NCBI GenBank assembly: GCA_030323885.1
Contig: CM059190.1
Coordinates: forward strand, 101,602,483-101,666,482
Length of the DNA stretch: 64,000 nucleotides
Source: Branchipolynoe longqiensis
Taxonomy: Eukaryota; Annelida; Polychaeta; Phyllodocida; Polynoidae
Reading direction: 5' to 3'
Position 1 is the stretch's first letter; every line of letters starts with the position of its first letter. Below, piece after piece: positions 24,118 through 35,285 of the stretch. The translations under genes were made by a program, and so were the position numbers. Below the pieces are notes generated by a model. That model was not told the DNA's origin. It did not search any database and saw only the letters and a program-made list of their open reading frames with translations.

Positions 24118-24332
24118 CGGGCTGGGGGCTTGGGGCTTGAGACTGGGGGCGTGGGACTTGAGACTGGGGGCGGGGGACTTGAGGCTGGGTGCTTGGGACT
24201 TGAGGCTGGGGGCTTGGGTCTTAAGGATGGGGGCTTGGTTATTGGGTGTCTTGGGGCCGAAGTGAAGGAGGCGGGTGGGCCGGGGGAGAGGGGAGAGGGG
24301 AGAGGGGAGAGGGGAGAGGGGAGAGGGGGGCA
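24118..24332. repeat. G-rich minisatellite and GGGGAGA run
   Basis: About six units of a GGGGGCTTGGGACTTGAGACT type, then GGGGAGA repeated about seven times. On the plus strand there are many G4 runs (quadruplex potential), and the kinase transcript strand is C-rich. Confidence 0.9.
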
Positions 24333-24616
24333 TCTGACTCGTTATATATATATAGCCATCTCACAGGTAAGGTTCCCAATAGAGTTTAGTACATTAGTGT
24401 TAATCAAATTAATTACAAATTACACTTGCTTCTAACTAATTCGTGTCCAGATTAATTCAAATAGTCGAGTTAATCGGGGTTTATAATTTATGTCTGTGTG
24501 TGGTGAATTTCTGTTCTTGCTGCTGTCTGTCAATTTTGGCCGTTTCTTGGCTTACTGTCAACAGCGTGTTTCGGTCGGGTCGTTTATTGTAACGTTGTGT
24601 TCTGTTCAATTGTCCC

Positions 24617-24658
<42 letters not shown>

Positions 24659-24735
24659 AAAGATATATATATATAAAAGATATATATATATATAATATAT
24701 ATATATGAGATATATATATATATCATATATACACT
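24617..24735. repeat. TA microsatellite, 120 bp
   Basis: TATATA interrupted by AAAAGA and GAGA. It can fold on itself. Confidence 0.93.
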
Positions 24736-25310
24736 TATAATACACACACAAAAAGAACTTTGGGCACAACCCTCCCATGGGCCAAGAACGTGGCCATTTC
24801 TCAATAGACCATTTGTGGGTATGTGAGCTTGCACAATTTTTCAGCTATTAAGTACCTTTAATCTTATCAAAAGACTTTTTTGTAGTTATAAACTTAGGAA
24901 TTTAGAATTTGGCTCGTTAATATTACATACGTCTTTACATCTCATCACTAGTAAGCATCTTTTCTTCCTCGGCGGTTCTTACATTCACATTCAACGGGGG
25001 TACATTCTTCAAAAGTTGTCACTCAAGTTGACTTCAGATCATTACAAGAAACAAAGAAATTGAACAATTAAGGACATTTTTTAGTCTTTTTTTCGTAAAG
25101 CCTACTCTTGAAGTAACGTGAAAACAAAAAACAAATACAAAATTAGAATACAGGTAAGATAAAGCCTTAACAACCTCATAACGATATAAAATAAACTATA
25201 CTTCCAGCTATATATCCATTCAGCCGATAATACAATCGGCGGAATGGATATGTCCGGACGTGGTGTGGGGGATTGTAGGTACAGGGTGAAGAGGGGGGGG
25301 GGGGGGGGGA

Positions 25311-26738
25311 GATGATTAACTAACTAGAGTTGGAGGGTGGGGACTGGGAGTGGAGGGCAGGGTAAGATATGATTAACTAAATAAAGTGACGAGAGGAGAT
25401 TGAGGTGGGGAGAGGGGGGGGGGGGGGGAGAGATGATTAACTAACTAAAGTGGAGGCAATGGGGCCAGTAGATGATTAACTAACAAGAGATGATTAGCTA
25501 ACTAAAGTGGAGGTAGCTGGACCAGTAGACGATTAGCTAATTAAAGTGGAGGCAGCGGGACCAGTAGATGATTAACTAACTAAAGTGGAGGCAGCAGGAC
25601 CAAGACATGATTAACTAACTAAAGTAGAGGGGGCGGGGTCAGTAGATGATTAACTAACAAGAGATGATTAACTAACTAAAATGGAGGTAGCTGGACCAGT
25701 AGATGATTAGCTAACTAAAGTGGAGGCAGTGGGACCAGTAGATGATTAACTAACTAAAGTGGAGACAGCAGAACCAAGACATGATTAACTAACTAAAGTA
25801 GAGGGGGCGGGGTCAGTAGATGATTAACTAACTAAAGTGGAGGCAGCGGGACCAGTAGATGATTAGCTAACTAAAGTGGAGGCAGCAGGACCAGTAGATG
25901 ATTAGCTAACTAAAATGGAGGTAGCTGGACCAGTACATGATTAGCTAACTAAAGTGGAGGCAGCAGGACCAGTAGATGATTAGCTAACTAAAGTGGAGGC
26001 AGCGGGACCAGTAGATGATTAGCTAACTAAAGTGGAGGCAGCGGGACCAGTAGATGATTAACTAACTAAAATGGAGGCAGCAGGGCCAGTAGATGATTAA
26101 CTAACTCAAGTGGAGACAGCAGGACCAGTAGATGAGTAACTAACTAAAATGGAGGCAGCGGGACCAGTAGATAATTAACTAACTAAAATGGAGGCAGCAG
26201 GATCAGTAGATGATTAACTAACTAAAGTGGAGACGGTGGGACAAACATATGATTAACTAACTAAAGTAGAGGCAACGGGGCCAGTAGATGATTAACTAAC
26301 AAGACATGATTAACTAACTAAAATGGAGGTAGCAGGACCAGTAGATGATTAACTAACTAAAGTGGAGACGGTGGGACCAAGATATGATTAATAAATGTGG
26401 AGGTGGCGGGGCCAGCACATGATTAATTAAAGTGGAGGCAGCACGGCCAAGATATGATTAGCTAACATGGAGATAGCGGGACCAGTAATTGACTAATTAA
26501 CTAAATTGAGGCAGTGGGGCCAGTAGCTGATTAACTGATTAAAGCAAGTGGAGGTGATCGGGCTATGAGGTGATTAACTAACTAAAGTGGAGGTGAAGGT
26601 GGCGGAGCCAAGAGGTGATTAACTAAACTGGAGGCTGTGGGGCCAATAGATCATTAACTAACTAAAGTGGAGGCGGCAGGGCCAAGATATAATTAACTAA
26701 AGTGGAGGCCCGGACGGGGAGCCAAGTTATGATTAACG
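25311..26738. repeat. 39-bp minisatellite in a kinase intron
   Basis: About 35 units of GATGATTAACTAACTAAAGT followed by GGAGGCAGCGGGACCAGTA, with shortened and degraded copies towards 26738. On the kinase transcript strand each unit reads GCTGCCTCCACTTTAGTTAG, resembling a weak 3' splice site. Poly-G runs (25296-25311, 25416-25428) lie at the start. Confidence 0.95.
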
Positions 26739-26913
26739 AGAGTTAACCGCTTTGAACTAGTCACTTCATGAATTCTATTTAAAAATATTTGTTTAAACAA
26801 CTTGAACAATGAAAAATGGATAAAAAAAAAACAACTGCTTTCAAAGCCTGGTGAAAGGTGTGGAATGGTTGCTCGGTGGTGGTGAGTGGCTGTGGCTAGG
26901 AGCTTGCGGTCAC

Positions 26914-27132
26914 CTTGAGGCCCTGCCAGGGCAGTGTGCTACGGTTGAAGTACATGAGCACGTAGCCGAGCGACTCCAGGTCGTCTCGCCGCGACTGCTC
27001 GATGCCCAGGTGCGCGTTGACGGACGCGTACCGCGCCGTGCCCGTCAGGTTCTTGTCTTCTCGGTATGCGATGTGCTCCCGCGTCCGGTTGTCGCGGAAC
27101 TTCTTGGCCAGACCGAAGTCTATCAAAAATAC
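26914..27132 (-). CDS. CSNK1A1: Casein kinase I alpha, activation-segment exon
   Basis: This 219-nt, phase 0 exon encodes 73 residues. It starts [20 protein letters not shown] (DFG metal-binding motif in its first seven residues), continues [20 protein letters not shown] (activation loop and substrate-recognition region with the CK1-specific GTARYAS) and ends [49 protein letters not shown] replaces the SIN/APE motif of ordinary kinases, a CK1 hallmark. The acceptor is GCGTGCAG|GTA and the donor AAG|GTGACC. All key residues are present and no frame break is seen. A 1.4-kb minisatellite begins about 170 nt beyond its donor. Confidence 0.97.
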
Positions 27133-27204
27133 CTGCACGCAGGGGAGCAGGCATGTGGAGGAGACAACAATAGCAGCAGTGCCATCTAGCTCATAGAGAA
27201 GGGA

Positions 27205-27420
27205 GCAAAGGGTCTGTATGTGTGTGTTGGTGTGTGTGTGTGTCGGTGTTGTGTATGTACGTGCATGTCGGTTTTTGTGTTGGCATTGTGTGTATGTGCA
27301 TGTTGGTGTTTGCATTGGGTGTCGTGTGTGCTACTGTCATGTGTGTTGGTGTCGTATGTATTGGTGTCGTGCGTGTTGGTGTCACGTGTGTTGTTGTCGT
27401 TTTGGTGCCTCTGTGTACAC
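27205..27420. repeat. GT-rich imperfect repeat
   Basis: GTGTGTTGGTGTCGTGTGTG-like units beside the acceptor side of exon 26914-27132. CV-rich frames are artefacts. Confidence 0.85.
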
Positions 27421-28200
27421 AGATGTCTGTTTTCGCTAGATGTCTGTTTTCGCCATATGTACCTAAATATCAATGCAAGAAAATTGGCATTTATATGTGA
27501 CAAATGCGCACACAGAATAACTAATTATGGTATTTTGTGAACGTGTCTGACTGTATTAAATATCTAAACAGTAAATGAATCTCTATTGCACACATCTTAG
27601 CGTTCACCGTCATATATGAATCATATTTTGTTAATTCACTCAAGTTTTATTCAAATACACTTAATATCTACATTTTAAATATAATAAACAAAACTTGAAA
27701 TTAAGTTGGAAACATGAAGTTAAATCGGAACGGAATATCAACAAGGATGTTCTCCCGTAATATTAATGTTTTTTAGGGTTTTATTTAAATGACTGTAGTT
27801 AATGTGCCGTACGGCATAATACAGACATATATCTCAGTAAAGCATGCTTAAATTGTCTCCCAGTTAGAGGACACTTTTGTAGATAAAATAACGAGCACAA
27901 CGAAATTAAAACCAATAGGTTCAAATACAGTGTGAATTTAAGCGACTGTTTGTAGATCAAATCCTAGCATTATAGTAATTTTGCATACGACATGAAATGA
28001 CCAGAAAATAGTTGGCGTTGTACGTCACTAAGTTACAGACCATCACATAGAGTGCCCTGATACCAAAGTGATGAATCTTATTGTACTGTATACAAATCTT
28101 AAAGCTGCATCGTCCGACAACAGGATAAACTTGTCAAAACGAACGCAGTTACTGAGATTCTATACTAGATGTCAAAATTAGATATTGGTTCGCTTATTAA

Positions 28201-28970
28201 AGTTGCATAGTCAAATGGTTTTTCAGCTTCTATCATTTTCTCAGATAAATATATTTAGGTTGATCGTTATAATCTACTGTACATTGGCTTGAAGTGAGTT
28301 GGATTTAAAATAGCTAACTTTAGAGATGTTTGAAGTGTACGCATGCAAAAATAATGTTGGCAAAGTTGCCAAAACTCGGACTCCATAGGCTTCTGCAGTA
28401 ACGGGTTCTATTCAATTGCCTCGGTATTCCCTTCTGTGTGGCGACAAATGTTAAATAAGTATGCCCTTATCTAAATTAGATATGTACAATCAAATCTAGA
28501 TAATTGTTTTGATTTTGAAAATTTGATGTTTTCGTGGGACTATGTAGATAAAGGATTCACCCCGTACTTGCTGTCCACGGGTAAATACCAACACTATATA
28601 AAAGCTGTCAGAAATGTGGGGGGGGAAATGGAATGAGAGCCTAGATTCACAATCTAAGAAGCAACACTTATTCTTTATATACGTCTTCATATTTCTCTGC
28701 TATATTTGAGTTGAAAAATATAATAAAACATCTAGTTTAATAGAATTTAAAAGTGAAATTGACTGTGTTCTATCGCCGCCATATTGTCTTTTTGCATTCG
28801 TTCCCATTTCACCAACTCTGTGCCGATATAAGTACCCATTTGATATTAGAGGCAGGCATTCTACTTCCTGTTCCATACTGAAGCTCTTTTTGCCAGTATT
28901 TAGACTACGTTGTCATTCATCTGTGTACTACAAGTACAGGGTGAATCTTTTATCTAGGGACTATGCAGCT
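28201..28970 (-). mobile_element. TTAA-flanked element inserted in its own kind
   Basis: The ends AGTTGCATAGTC and GACTATGCAGCT are inverted, and TTAA flanks both sides (28197-28200 and 28971-28974). Without its own 412-bp insert and the 9-bp duplication it is 349 bp. Intact relatives at 7063-7410 and 15695-16042 are 348 bp each, so the boundaries are consistent. No coding capacity is seen. Confidence 0.85.
28545..28956. mobile_element. 412-bp inverted-repeat element with 9-bp target duplication
   Basis: The left end is TAGATAAAGGATTCACCCC and the right end, reversed, TAGATAAAAGATTCACCCT; the terminal repeats are about 26 bp with two mismatches. GGGACTATG is duplicated at 28536-28544 and 28957-28965. 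Uninterrupted relatives show this sequence only once. A 9-bp duplication is typical of Mutator-like elements. No open frame is seen. Confidence 0.85.
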
Positions 28971-29429
28971 TTAAGGGTTTGTTGCTGCATAGAACTTAGA
29001 AAGGACAGCAAGTCAATTTAATAGAACTGTTTACTGAAGCCTAATATTTCGACGCGCACACCCAACTTAATTTACGTCAAATATCTCCATCAAATTGGCA
29101 TATTTTCAAGTCAAACATCTCCAAAGTTATTCAACTATAACAAAACTTATTACAAACTAAAAATAAAGTAGATTAATACAATGATCGACCTAATATATTT
29201 ATCGACAAAATATGGCAGAAAACGCAAAATTACCACACTGTAACTTGAATTTTATATATTTAAAGAAAAAGAGAAAGCCGGCTCGAAGAAGTTCAGTATG
29301 CACAGACAATTCGGCCTGAGCCTTATATACGCGTCAAAATACAGTGTTCTAGTTCTGGAAGGACTTCTATACGCATTACCCCCCATTATACAGGTGAATT
29401 GCAAGCGGTGTCCCAAGTGTGCTACTAAC

Positions 29430-29528
29430 CTTGTTGCAGTGACGCCCTATTCCCATGAGGAAGTTGTCTGGCTTGACATCTCGGTGAATGAAGTTTTTGG
29501 TGTGAACATACTCAATCCGACCAATCAT
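29430..29528 (-). CDS. CSNK1A1: Casein kinase I alpha, catalytic-loop exon
   Basis: This 99-nt, phase 0 exon encodes 33 residues, starting [20 protein letters not shown] and ending [13 protein letters not shown]. It carries the HRDxKPxN catalytic loop: the Asp of HRD is the catalytic base and matches position 136 in human numbering, followed by the Asn that binds metal. The acceptor is CTTTCAG|ATG and the donor AAG|GTTAGT. It lies 24 kb downstream of the preceding exon and 2.3 kb before the next. In vertebrates an alternative insert can be spliced in right after this exon (CNK|LFLI junction). I see no such insert exon in the following intron. Confidence 0.96.
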
Positions 29529-29554
29529 CTGAAAGACACAATTTAAGACTTATG

Positions 29555-30042
29555 TTTGGTTGTTTGTTTGGAGTTTTACATCTTGGCAACATCTATGGTC
29601 ATATCAGGACCAGTACCAAATTGTGACAGTGCGCACTCATGGCGACTTTATAGTGCTGATTCACTGGGAGACCAGTCCATGTTCTATCCTATTGATGCCA
29701 AGCTCCAGGCTAGGTAGTGATAAGTAGCCATTTTATAAGTCTTTGCGCCAGGCTAGGTAGTGATAAGTAGCCATTTAATAAGTCTTTGCGCCAGGCTAGG
29801 TAGTGATAAGTAGCAATTTTATAAGTCTTTGCACCAGGCTAGGTAGTGATAAGTAGCCATTTTATAAGTCTTTGTGCCAGACTAGGTAGTGATAAGTAGC
29901 CATTTTATAAGCCTTTGCGCCAGGCTAGGTAGTGATAAGTAGCAATTTTATAAATCTTTGGTTTGACTCGCCTAGGATGTAAACTCCCAACCTTACACAT
30001 GGAAAGCCTGCGCTCTACCAAGTCAACCACTGCATCCGGTCC
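29555..30042 (-). mobile_element. SINE carrying an internal minisatellite
   Basis: It has the tail, 3' end, a shortened body and head type 1 (TCAACCACTGCATCCGG). A 45-bp piece of its own body is repeated about six times at 29707-29965. Confidence 0.85.
29707..29965. repeat. 45-bp tandem repeat within a SINE
   Basis: Six near-identical units containing GCCAGGCTAGGTAGTGATAA and CATTTTATAAGTCTTTG. The unit is part of the normal SINE body, so the expansion happened after insertion. Confidence 0.9.
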
Positions 30043-30295
30043 AATGTGGATATCACATACGCAACTTCAGGCACCGGACCCTGACTGTCACACTTTCGAT
30101 TCCCGTCACATTCATACTGACCGCTGTCGACCTCAGCCCATAACCTTTCGGCGACCATCGCCTGACCTCTGCATGACCTCTGCCTGGCACTGACACCAGA
30201 CCAGGCCGCCATAATTACCCCATGACGTCATCTGGTCAAAGTATTATAGCTTATATGCGCATATGCTAAAACTGCATGTTATGCAATGCGCATAT

Positions 30296-30525
30296 GCTAA
30301 AACTGCATACCCTGATGAAAGCATCAAGTGTTTCTAAATGAATAGACTGACCTAGATTTTAACCTACACATCCAACTGTAGTCGGCAGTACATTCATTAA
30401 ATATGTATTGTTGCATAGAAAAAATACTAAATCATTTTGATAAAACCTGCCACTGCTATCTATGATCTCCACTATTTTGATATGCACACCAATAATTAAT
30501 TTGTCATGCAATACACCAGTCTAAA
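30296..30525 (+). mobile_element. TTAA-family element, truncated
   Basis: This copy has the GCATACCCTGATGAAAGCATC start and the following GATGTGCACACC-like core, but ends early near a GTCATGCAA block. Confidence 0.6.
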
Positions 30526-30879
30526 GTGCCGATCAGTGTATTGTTGTCGACTATATTTACCTTAGTTTGAAGCTACATTTATACTAACATTGAAGTGAAA
30601 GCACACAAAATAATGTGTGTGTGCACACCAGTTGAAACCTAGTGCAATGCGCTATTGCTATGCTATGTTATCGAAGTCACGTGACCATCTCCAAGGCAGC
30701 GCGCTTTGATGTTTTTAATGATTTATGAGTAGGGCAGTATTTATAGCATCACATCTAGGTAAATGTTCCAGTTTGGAAAATATTATGCTTCCATAGGATT
30801 ATGGCTCTTTAAAGCGACATTTCAGTGTAGGTATAAATATAGATAAAATATTCTCCCCATCTCAGCACAGTGACAACTA

Positions 30880-31080
30880 CAGTAAAACCTCTGTCTGGCT
30901 CTGGCTCTGGCTCTGGCTCTGGCACTGGCTCTGGCACACACCGACCACCTCCCCAGATCGACAACTCCCCCATATTGATCGCTTTATTTCGGTCCCAAAC
31001 GATCGTCCATACAATACCACCGTAATGATAACAAAACAAAAAAACTCCCTAAATCTCCCACATCCCTAAATGAACCATTT
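30880..31080. mobile_element. pogo/mariner-like element, reversed and incomplete
   Basis: It starts CAGTAAAACCTCTG. The interior CCCCATATTGATCGCTTTATT is the reverse of the family core. A TGGCTC hexamer run (30893-30930) has expanded inside. The far terminus is eroded. Confidence 0.65.
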
Positions 31081-31361
31081 AAGGTAGGTGGTCACATGAT
31101 ATGAATCTACTGTAAGGAGGTCGAGCTCCCGGTTCCAGCATCCAGTTGTAAAATTGTCAGATATATGAGATATGGGCTATGGAGAACTATACTATAATAA
31201 ATTGCAACTTGTCTATAAAATGGTAAATGGTATGTAAAACCAAAGGCATATAAGGTATATGTGGTGTTGGTGATCCATTACAAATGGAGGTTAGAAATTG
31301 TGTATCAATATAGTAGAGAGAGGGGGTCACTTCTTGACCTGAGAGAGGGTCACTTCAGGCG

Positions 31362-31804
31362 TAATCGATTAATCAACTCGGGTCACCCAAGCCACTTATT
31401 GGCGCATGCGCACATCCTACAAACTCGGGTCGAATAATCAAATACGCTTCTCCGTGCTCGGGTGGACAATTTTTTCTTTTTTTTAAATAACCGATAAAAC
31501 TACAGCAAAATAGGATTTAAAGTATTTTATGATGGCCTAGTTTAGCTATATTTCCATTTCATTAATCTAAGTTATTCTTTAAAAAAACCATATATGACTG
31601 GTACTGGTAGCTCTTATCCTGCAGGACAATACCAGCGCAAATGTGACGTCATCGCTCATAGCCAACCCCAGCTAGGAGGTGGGTTACTTGGGTCGGATCG
31701 TTTTGCACACGGCATGTGTATTTATCGACTCTACTCGCAGTGTTCGATTTGAAATTCTGACGACTCGGGTGACCCGAGTCGCTCGGGTCGTGTTAATCGA
31801 TTAT
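31362..31804. mobile_element. 443-bp inverted-repeat element, copy 1
   Basis: The left end is TAATCGATTAATCAACTCGG and the right end, reversed, TAATCGATTAACACGACCCG. ACTCGGGTCACCC recurs inverted inside both arms. It matches 54656-55094 along most of its length. Non-coding. Confidence 0.8.
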
Positions 31805-32229
31805 TGCCTTCTTGACTCGTGAGAGTCTTTGGAACTCTCCTCACATACCCCCTCCCCCCAAGTGTTATTTACGGATCACTGCACACCAGACAGCACAGGG
31901 CAGTGTGGCCAGACATAACCATGCCTTGGTTACAAGGATATTGAACCCTCATTGGTTAATCTAGGAATGCCTGTTGGTGATTGGAGGGATTGATCAGGTG
32001 TGTACAGCAATCTTGGATTCTAAAAGCTATATATATAATAAACTAAGCCACCTCCTTCTGGTTCCTTCGGCACACTCTATATCTTGCCTTCCTTCTCTAT
32101 ACTTGCCTGTAGTGATTTCCTATTTAACCTGCCTACACAACCACAGCTGCCGGCCGTCGACTTTACACAGTGTTATCTATATATATCAAAGTAGAGTTGA
32201 TGAATTATGGGGAGAATGCAAAAAAATAA

Positions 32230-32470
32230 CAAAATGGCAGCCACTGAATACTCTAGATTCCATTTTTAAATTAAAGTTTATTAATCTACATGATTCCATC
32301 AAATTTTTCACTCGAAAAGTAGCAGGTTATGATAGATAAGTATTTGAACAATATATATATCGCGTATTATTAGATTGTAAATTTATGTGGTTATGTCCAC
32401 AACCCAGCTTCCCATTACTTTTTTATTTCAGTTGTTTCGCAGCTCTGTAACAGTAATGCGGGAATAACTA
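32230..32470. repeat. Dispersed repeat, partner of 14410-14640
   Basis: TTATTAATCTACATGATTCC, GTAGCAGGTTATGATAGAT and CACAACCCAGCTTCCC match the copy at 14410. Confidence 0.65.
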
Positions 32471-32619
32471 ACATAAGTAGTGATATTCGCCAACTAATTT
32501 TTTTTACTAAGCCATCTGTTACACTAAGTTAGTTATGGTGGTATAGAGTCTCCGTTACTAATTGCTGACCTCAACCTAAAGGCACACCTCAGCACATTGA
32601 CCATTAGGCCTGTGGCAAC

Positions 32620-32848
32620 GTGTGTAGAGGTGTGTGTGTAGGTAGGTGTGTAGGTAGAGGTGTATATAGAGGTGTGTATGGGTGTGTGGCCGTTTGTGTG
32701 TGTAGAGGTGTGTGTGTAGGTTGGTGTGTAAGTAGGTGTGAAGGTAGGTGCGTAGGTGTGAAGGTAGGTGCGTAGGTAGGTGTGTAGGTGTGTGTGTATG
32801 TGTGTGTGTGTGTAGGTGTAGGTATGGGTGTGCATGCGTGCATGCATA

Positions 32849-32938
<90 letters not shown>
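32620..32938. repeat. GTGTAGGTAG minisatellite and GT microsatellite
   Basis: GTGTGTAGGTAGGTGTG units from 32620, then an unbroken GT run of nearly 90 bp (32850-32937). Confidence 0.95.
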
Positions 32939-32981
32939 CTGCTGGTTCCTCAGCAAGGGCTGGAGCTGTAACCCAGTTGCA

Positions 32982-33193
32982 AGTTTGTTTGTTTGAGCTT
33001 TACATCTTGGCAACATCTAAAGTTGTATTAGGAATTATATCAGGATGGGTACTGACTTGTGACAGTGCGCAATCATGGCAATTTTATAGTGTTGTGCCAC
33101 TGGGAAACTAGGCCGCGGGCACCATAACCCCAGTCACATTATCCTGATATCGAGCTAACCAGTTCATGTCCTATCCTAGTAATGCCGAGCGAC
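32982..33193 (-). mobile_element. SINE, head lost
   Basis: It runs from a TTTGTTTGTTTGAG tail complement to CTATCCTAGTAATGCCGAGC, close to the 3' end of the LINE. Confidence 0.75.
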
Positions 33194-33245
33194 ACAGACA
33201 CTCTTTTCATGGAGGACTCTGGTAGTGAACTTATTTCTTTATCAA

Positions 33246-34440
33246 TCAATCAATAGTTCCATCCTCTAGTCGAGGGTTGGATGCAATGGTTCTCCACTTG
33301 TCCCGATGTTGTGCTGTTCTGATAGACTGTGAATAATTCAAGCCTGTCCACTGTGAAATATTTGTAAACCATGATGTTCTTGGTCTCCCTCTCCCTCTGC
33401 TGCCATTCACCTTCCCTTCCAACAATGTACGGTATATTGAACTCTGACGAATGATGTGGCCAAAATAAATAAGTTTCTTTGTCTGTATAGTGGCAAACAA
33501 GCTTTTCTTATTTTTAATTTTTCTGAGAACTTCTTTGTTGGTGATCTTCTTTGTCCATGATATTTTCATCATCCTTCGATAAGTCCACATCTCAAATGCT
33601 GCTAAACGTTTGTACATTTTCTTAGAGATTGTCCATGTCTCTGCCCCATACATTAGAGTAGACCACACATAACACTGAAGAATACGCTTCCTTGTTTGTA
33701 TTAATATCTTACTTGATGTTAACACTCTATACATTTTGGAGAATGTTGTTCGGGCTATTGTTATCCTTCTTTTAATTTCTTCCTCACATCTCCCATCATT
33801 TGTAATCTTTTGTCCGAGATATATGAATTCGGATACTTGTTCTATGTTTGTGCCATCTATGGTTATATTGACATTTGGTTTATCTGTCTTTTTACTTATA
33901 ACCATTGTTTTGGTCTTCCTGGCATTCATCTTCATGTTGAATAGTATTCCAGCTTTATTGATTCTATTCACTATATCTTGTAGGTTTTTCTCACTGTCTG
34001 CTAGTATTACACTGTCATCGGCATATCTAAGATTGTTGACGTTCATGCCACCTATTGTCACTCCCTTGCAATCTTCAATGTGTCTGAAAATCATCTCTGT
34101 GTACAGGTTAAATAGACATGGTGACAATACACACCCCTGTCGAACTCCTCGTTTAATCATAACTTCATCCGATAGGCCCTGCTCCATTTTTATAAATGCA
34201 CGTTGTGTCCAGTATAAGTTCACAATTAGTTTAATGTCTTTGCCATTGACACCAATATCTTGTAAACATTTGATTAACAGTTCATGATTGACTCGGTCGA
34301 AGGCCTTCTCATAGTCAATAAAGCAGGCATAAACATCCTGGTTCACTTCACAATAACGTTCACAAATCATTCTCATATTAGTAAGCAATGGTAATGACAA
34401 TGTAAACCCAAAGCCTAAATTTTTTCTTTCTTTATAGCCC
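33246..34440 (-). mobile_element. 5'-truncated non-LTR retrotransposon, RTE-like reverse transcriptase
   Basis: A 384-codon uninterrupted frame encodes a LINE reverse transcriptase. It shows palm motif A FIDYEKAFDRV (residues 27-37, Asp 29), the block RGVRQGCVLSPCLFNLY (84-100), and catalytic YADD (126-129). These are followed by YLGQKIT and a C-terminal region with MWTYRRMMKISW and GRGRPRTSW. The frame can be read a little further upstream (about 34443) before a stop. The endonuclease domain and the fingers are missing, so the copy is 5'-truncated, as is common after target-primed insertion. The 3' end is very short: the stop codon lies in a TTGATTGATTGAT run at 33240-33253, resembling the simple-repeat tails of RTE-clade elements. 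It lies in the sense orientation in the kinase intron. The absence of stops suggests a young copy. Confidence 0.9.
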
Positions 34441-35086
34441 CTCTATAATTAGTGATACACGCGTCTAAGCAAGTTTCAGTTATATTCCATAAAAGCAGGG
34501 TATGACATTAAGGACTGTCCGGTTGCCCAGGGCACCTAGTTTACTCGGTCATGCCAGTGAATTTCTCAGTGACCTGCTCGAACGGTCAAGTCGTTATTTT
34601 TCTGATCTGCAGTTTCAATTGGCTGACGTGGGCTTGGGCAAGTAGAAAATTCAGTCGCTTATTGGGAAAGTGGGAAAAAAAGTTACCGTCCTACAATCAT
34701 AAAGCTTGTCACTCTGTACAGTATATGTATTCCATGGGCAAGGTCGCTCTAACCGCTGATATTGTGATATGGGTCATTAGGGTTGAATGAGTCTAATAAT
34801 CACACTATCATCACAGACACCCAGTATTGAATAAGTACGAAATAACTCCAGAAAAAAGGCAGTTCCAATCATAAATAGTCTTATTCGGTCACGATAATAG
34901 ACCCCACCCAGCCAGTTAATCTAGTGACACCTATCGGCAGAATCTGGAACCACTATTCGGGTAGTTTCCAGCTGAACTGGCGGGGTGTTTTGTGAATAAG
35001 TAAAGTGATGTTGGTCATGTTACTGGGCCTTTAAAGTGTAAAGGTATTATAAAAAGTAACACGCACGTCAGAGACCTTTCTGTCAC

Positions 35087-35155
35087 ATTACTCAACCAGT
35101 CCTCGCCATATCCAATTAATGCCCAACGCTAGCTAATGTAACAACTACTGCCAAT
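35087..35155 (-). mobile_element. SINE body fragment
   Basis: TCACATTACTCAACCAGTCC and ATATCCAATTAATGCCCAAC. Confidence 0.5.
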
Positions 35156-35285
35156 TCCCTCGTTTTATGGTGGCGACAATGAATATTTCTTATTAACATA
35201 ACCTCATTTCTTCCGAGACTGCTGAATTGGAATACTGAGCCAGTATTCCAAACATCACATCTAATCTGCTCTTAATCTTATAGTT

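Larger units (their letters stand above)
19485..26913 (-). other. Kinase intron, 7.4 kb
   Basis: The intron between exons 26914-27132 and 19410-19484. The 19500-21840 part has nothing recognisable beyond a 12-bp inverted repeat. 22313-24117 is unremarkable, with a GC-rich stretch near 23460-23720. 24736-25290 is AT-rich. Confidence 0.8.
28095..29253 (+). mobile_element. TTAA-flanked element, host copy of a three-level nest
   Basis: The left part is 28099-28200 and the right part 28975-29253. Together they make one copy of the 348-bp TTAA family (starts TTAAAGCTGCATCGTCCGA, ends near the GGCAGAAAA...CACTGTAACTTGAA block). The copy is split at an internal TTAA by a second, reversed copy. Confidence 0.8.

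Noticed and set aside
24584..24834. Ile/Tyr-rich frames
   Set aside because: Translation of a TA microsatellite.
32533..33016. His/Thr-rich and Cys/Val-rich frames
   Set aside because: Translation of GT/CA microsatellite.
33736..34287. 183-codon plus-strand frame
   Set aside because: Shadow of the reverse transcriptase on the other strand.
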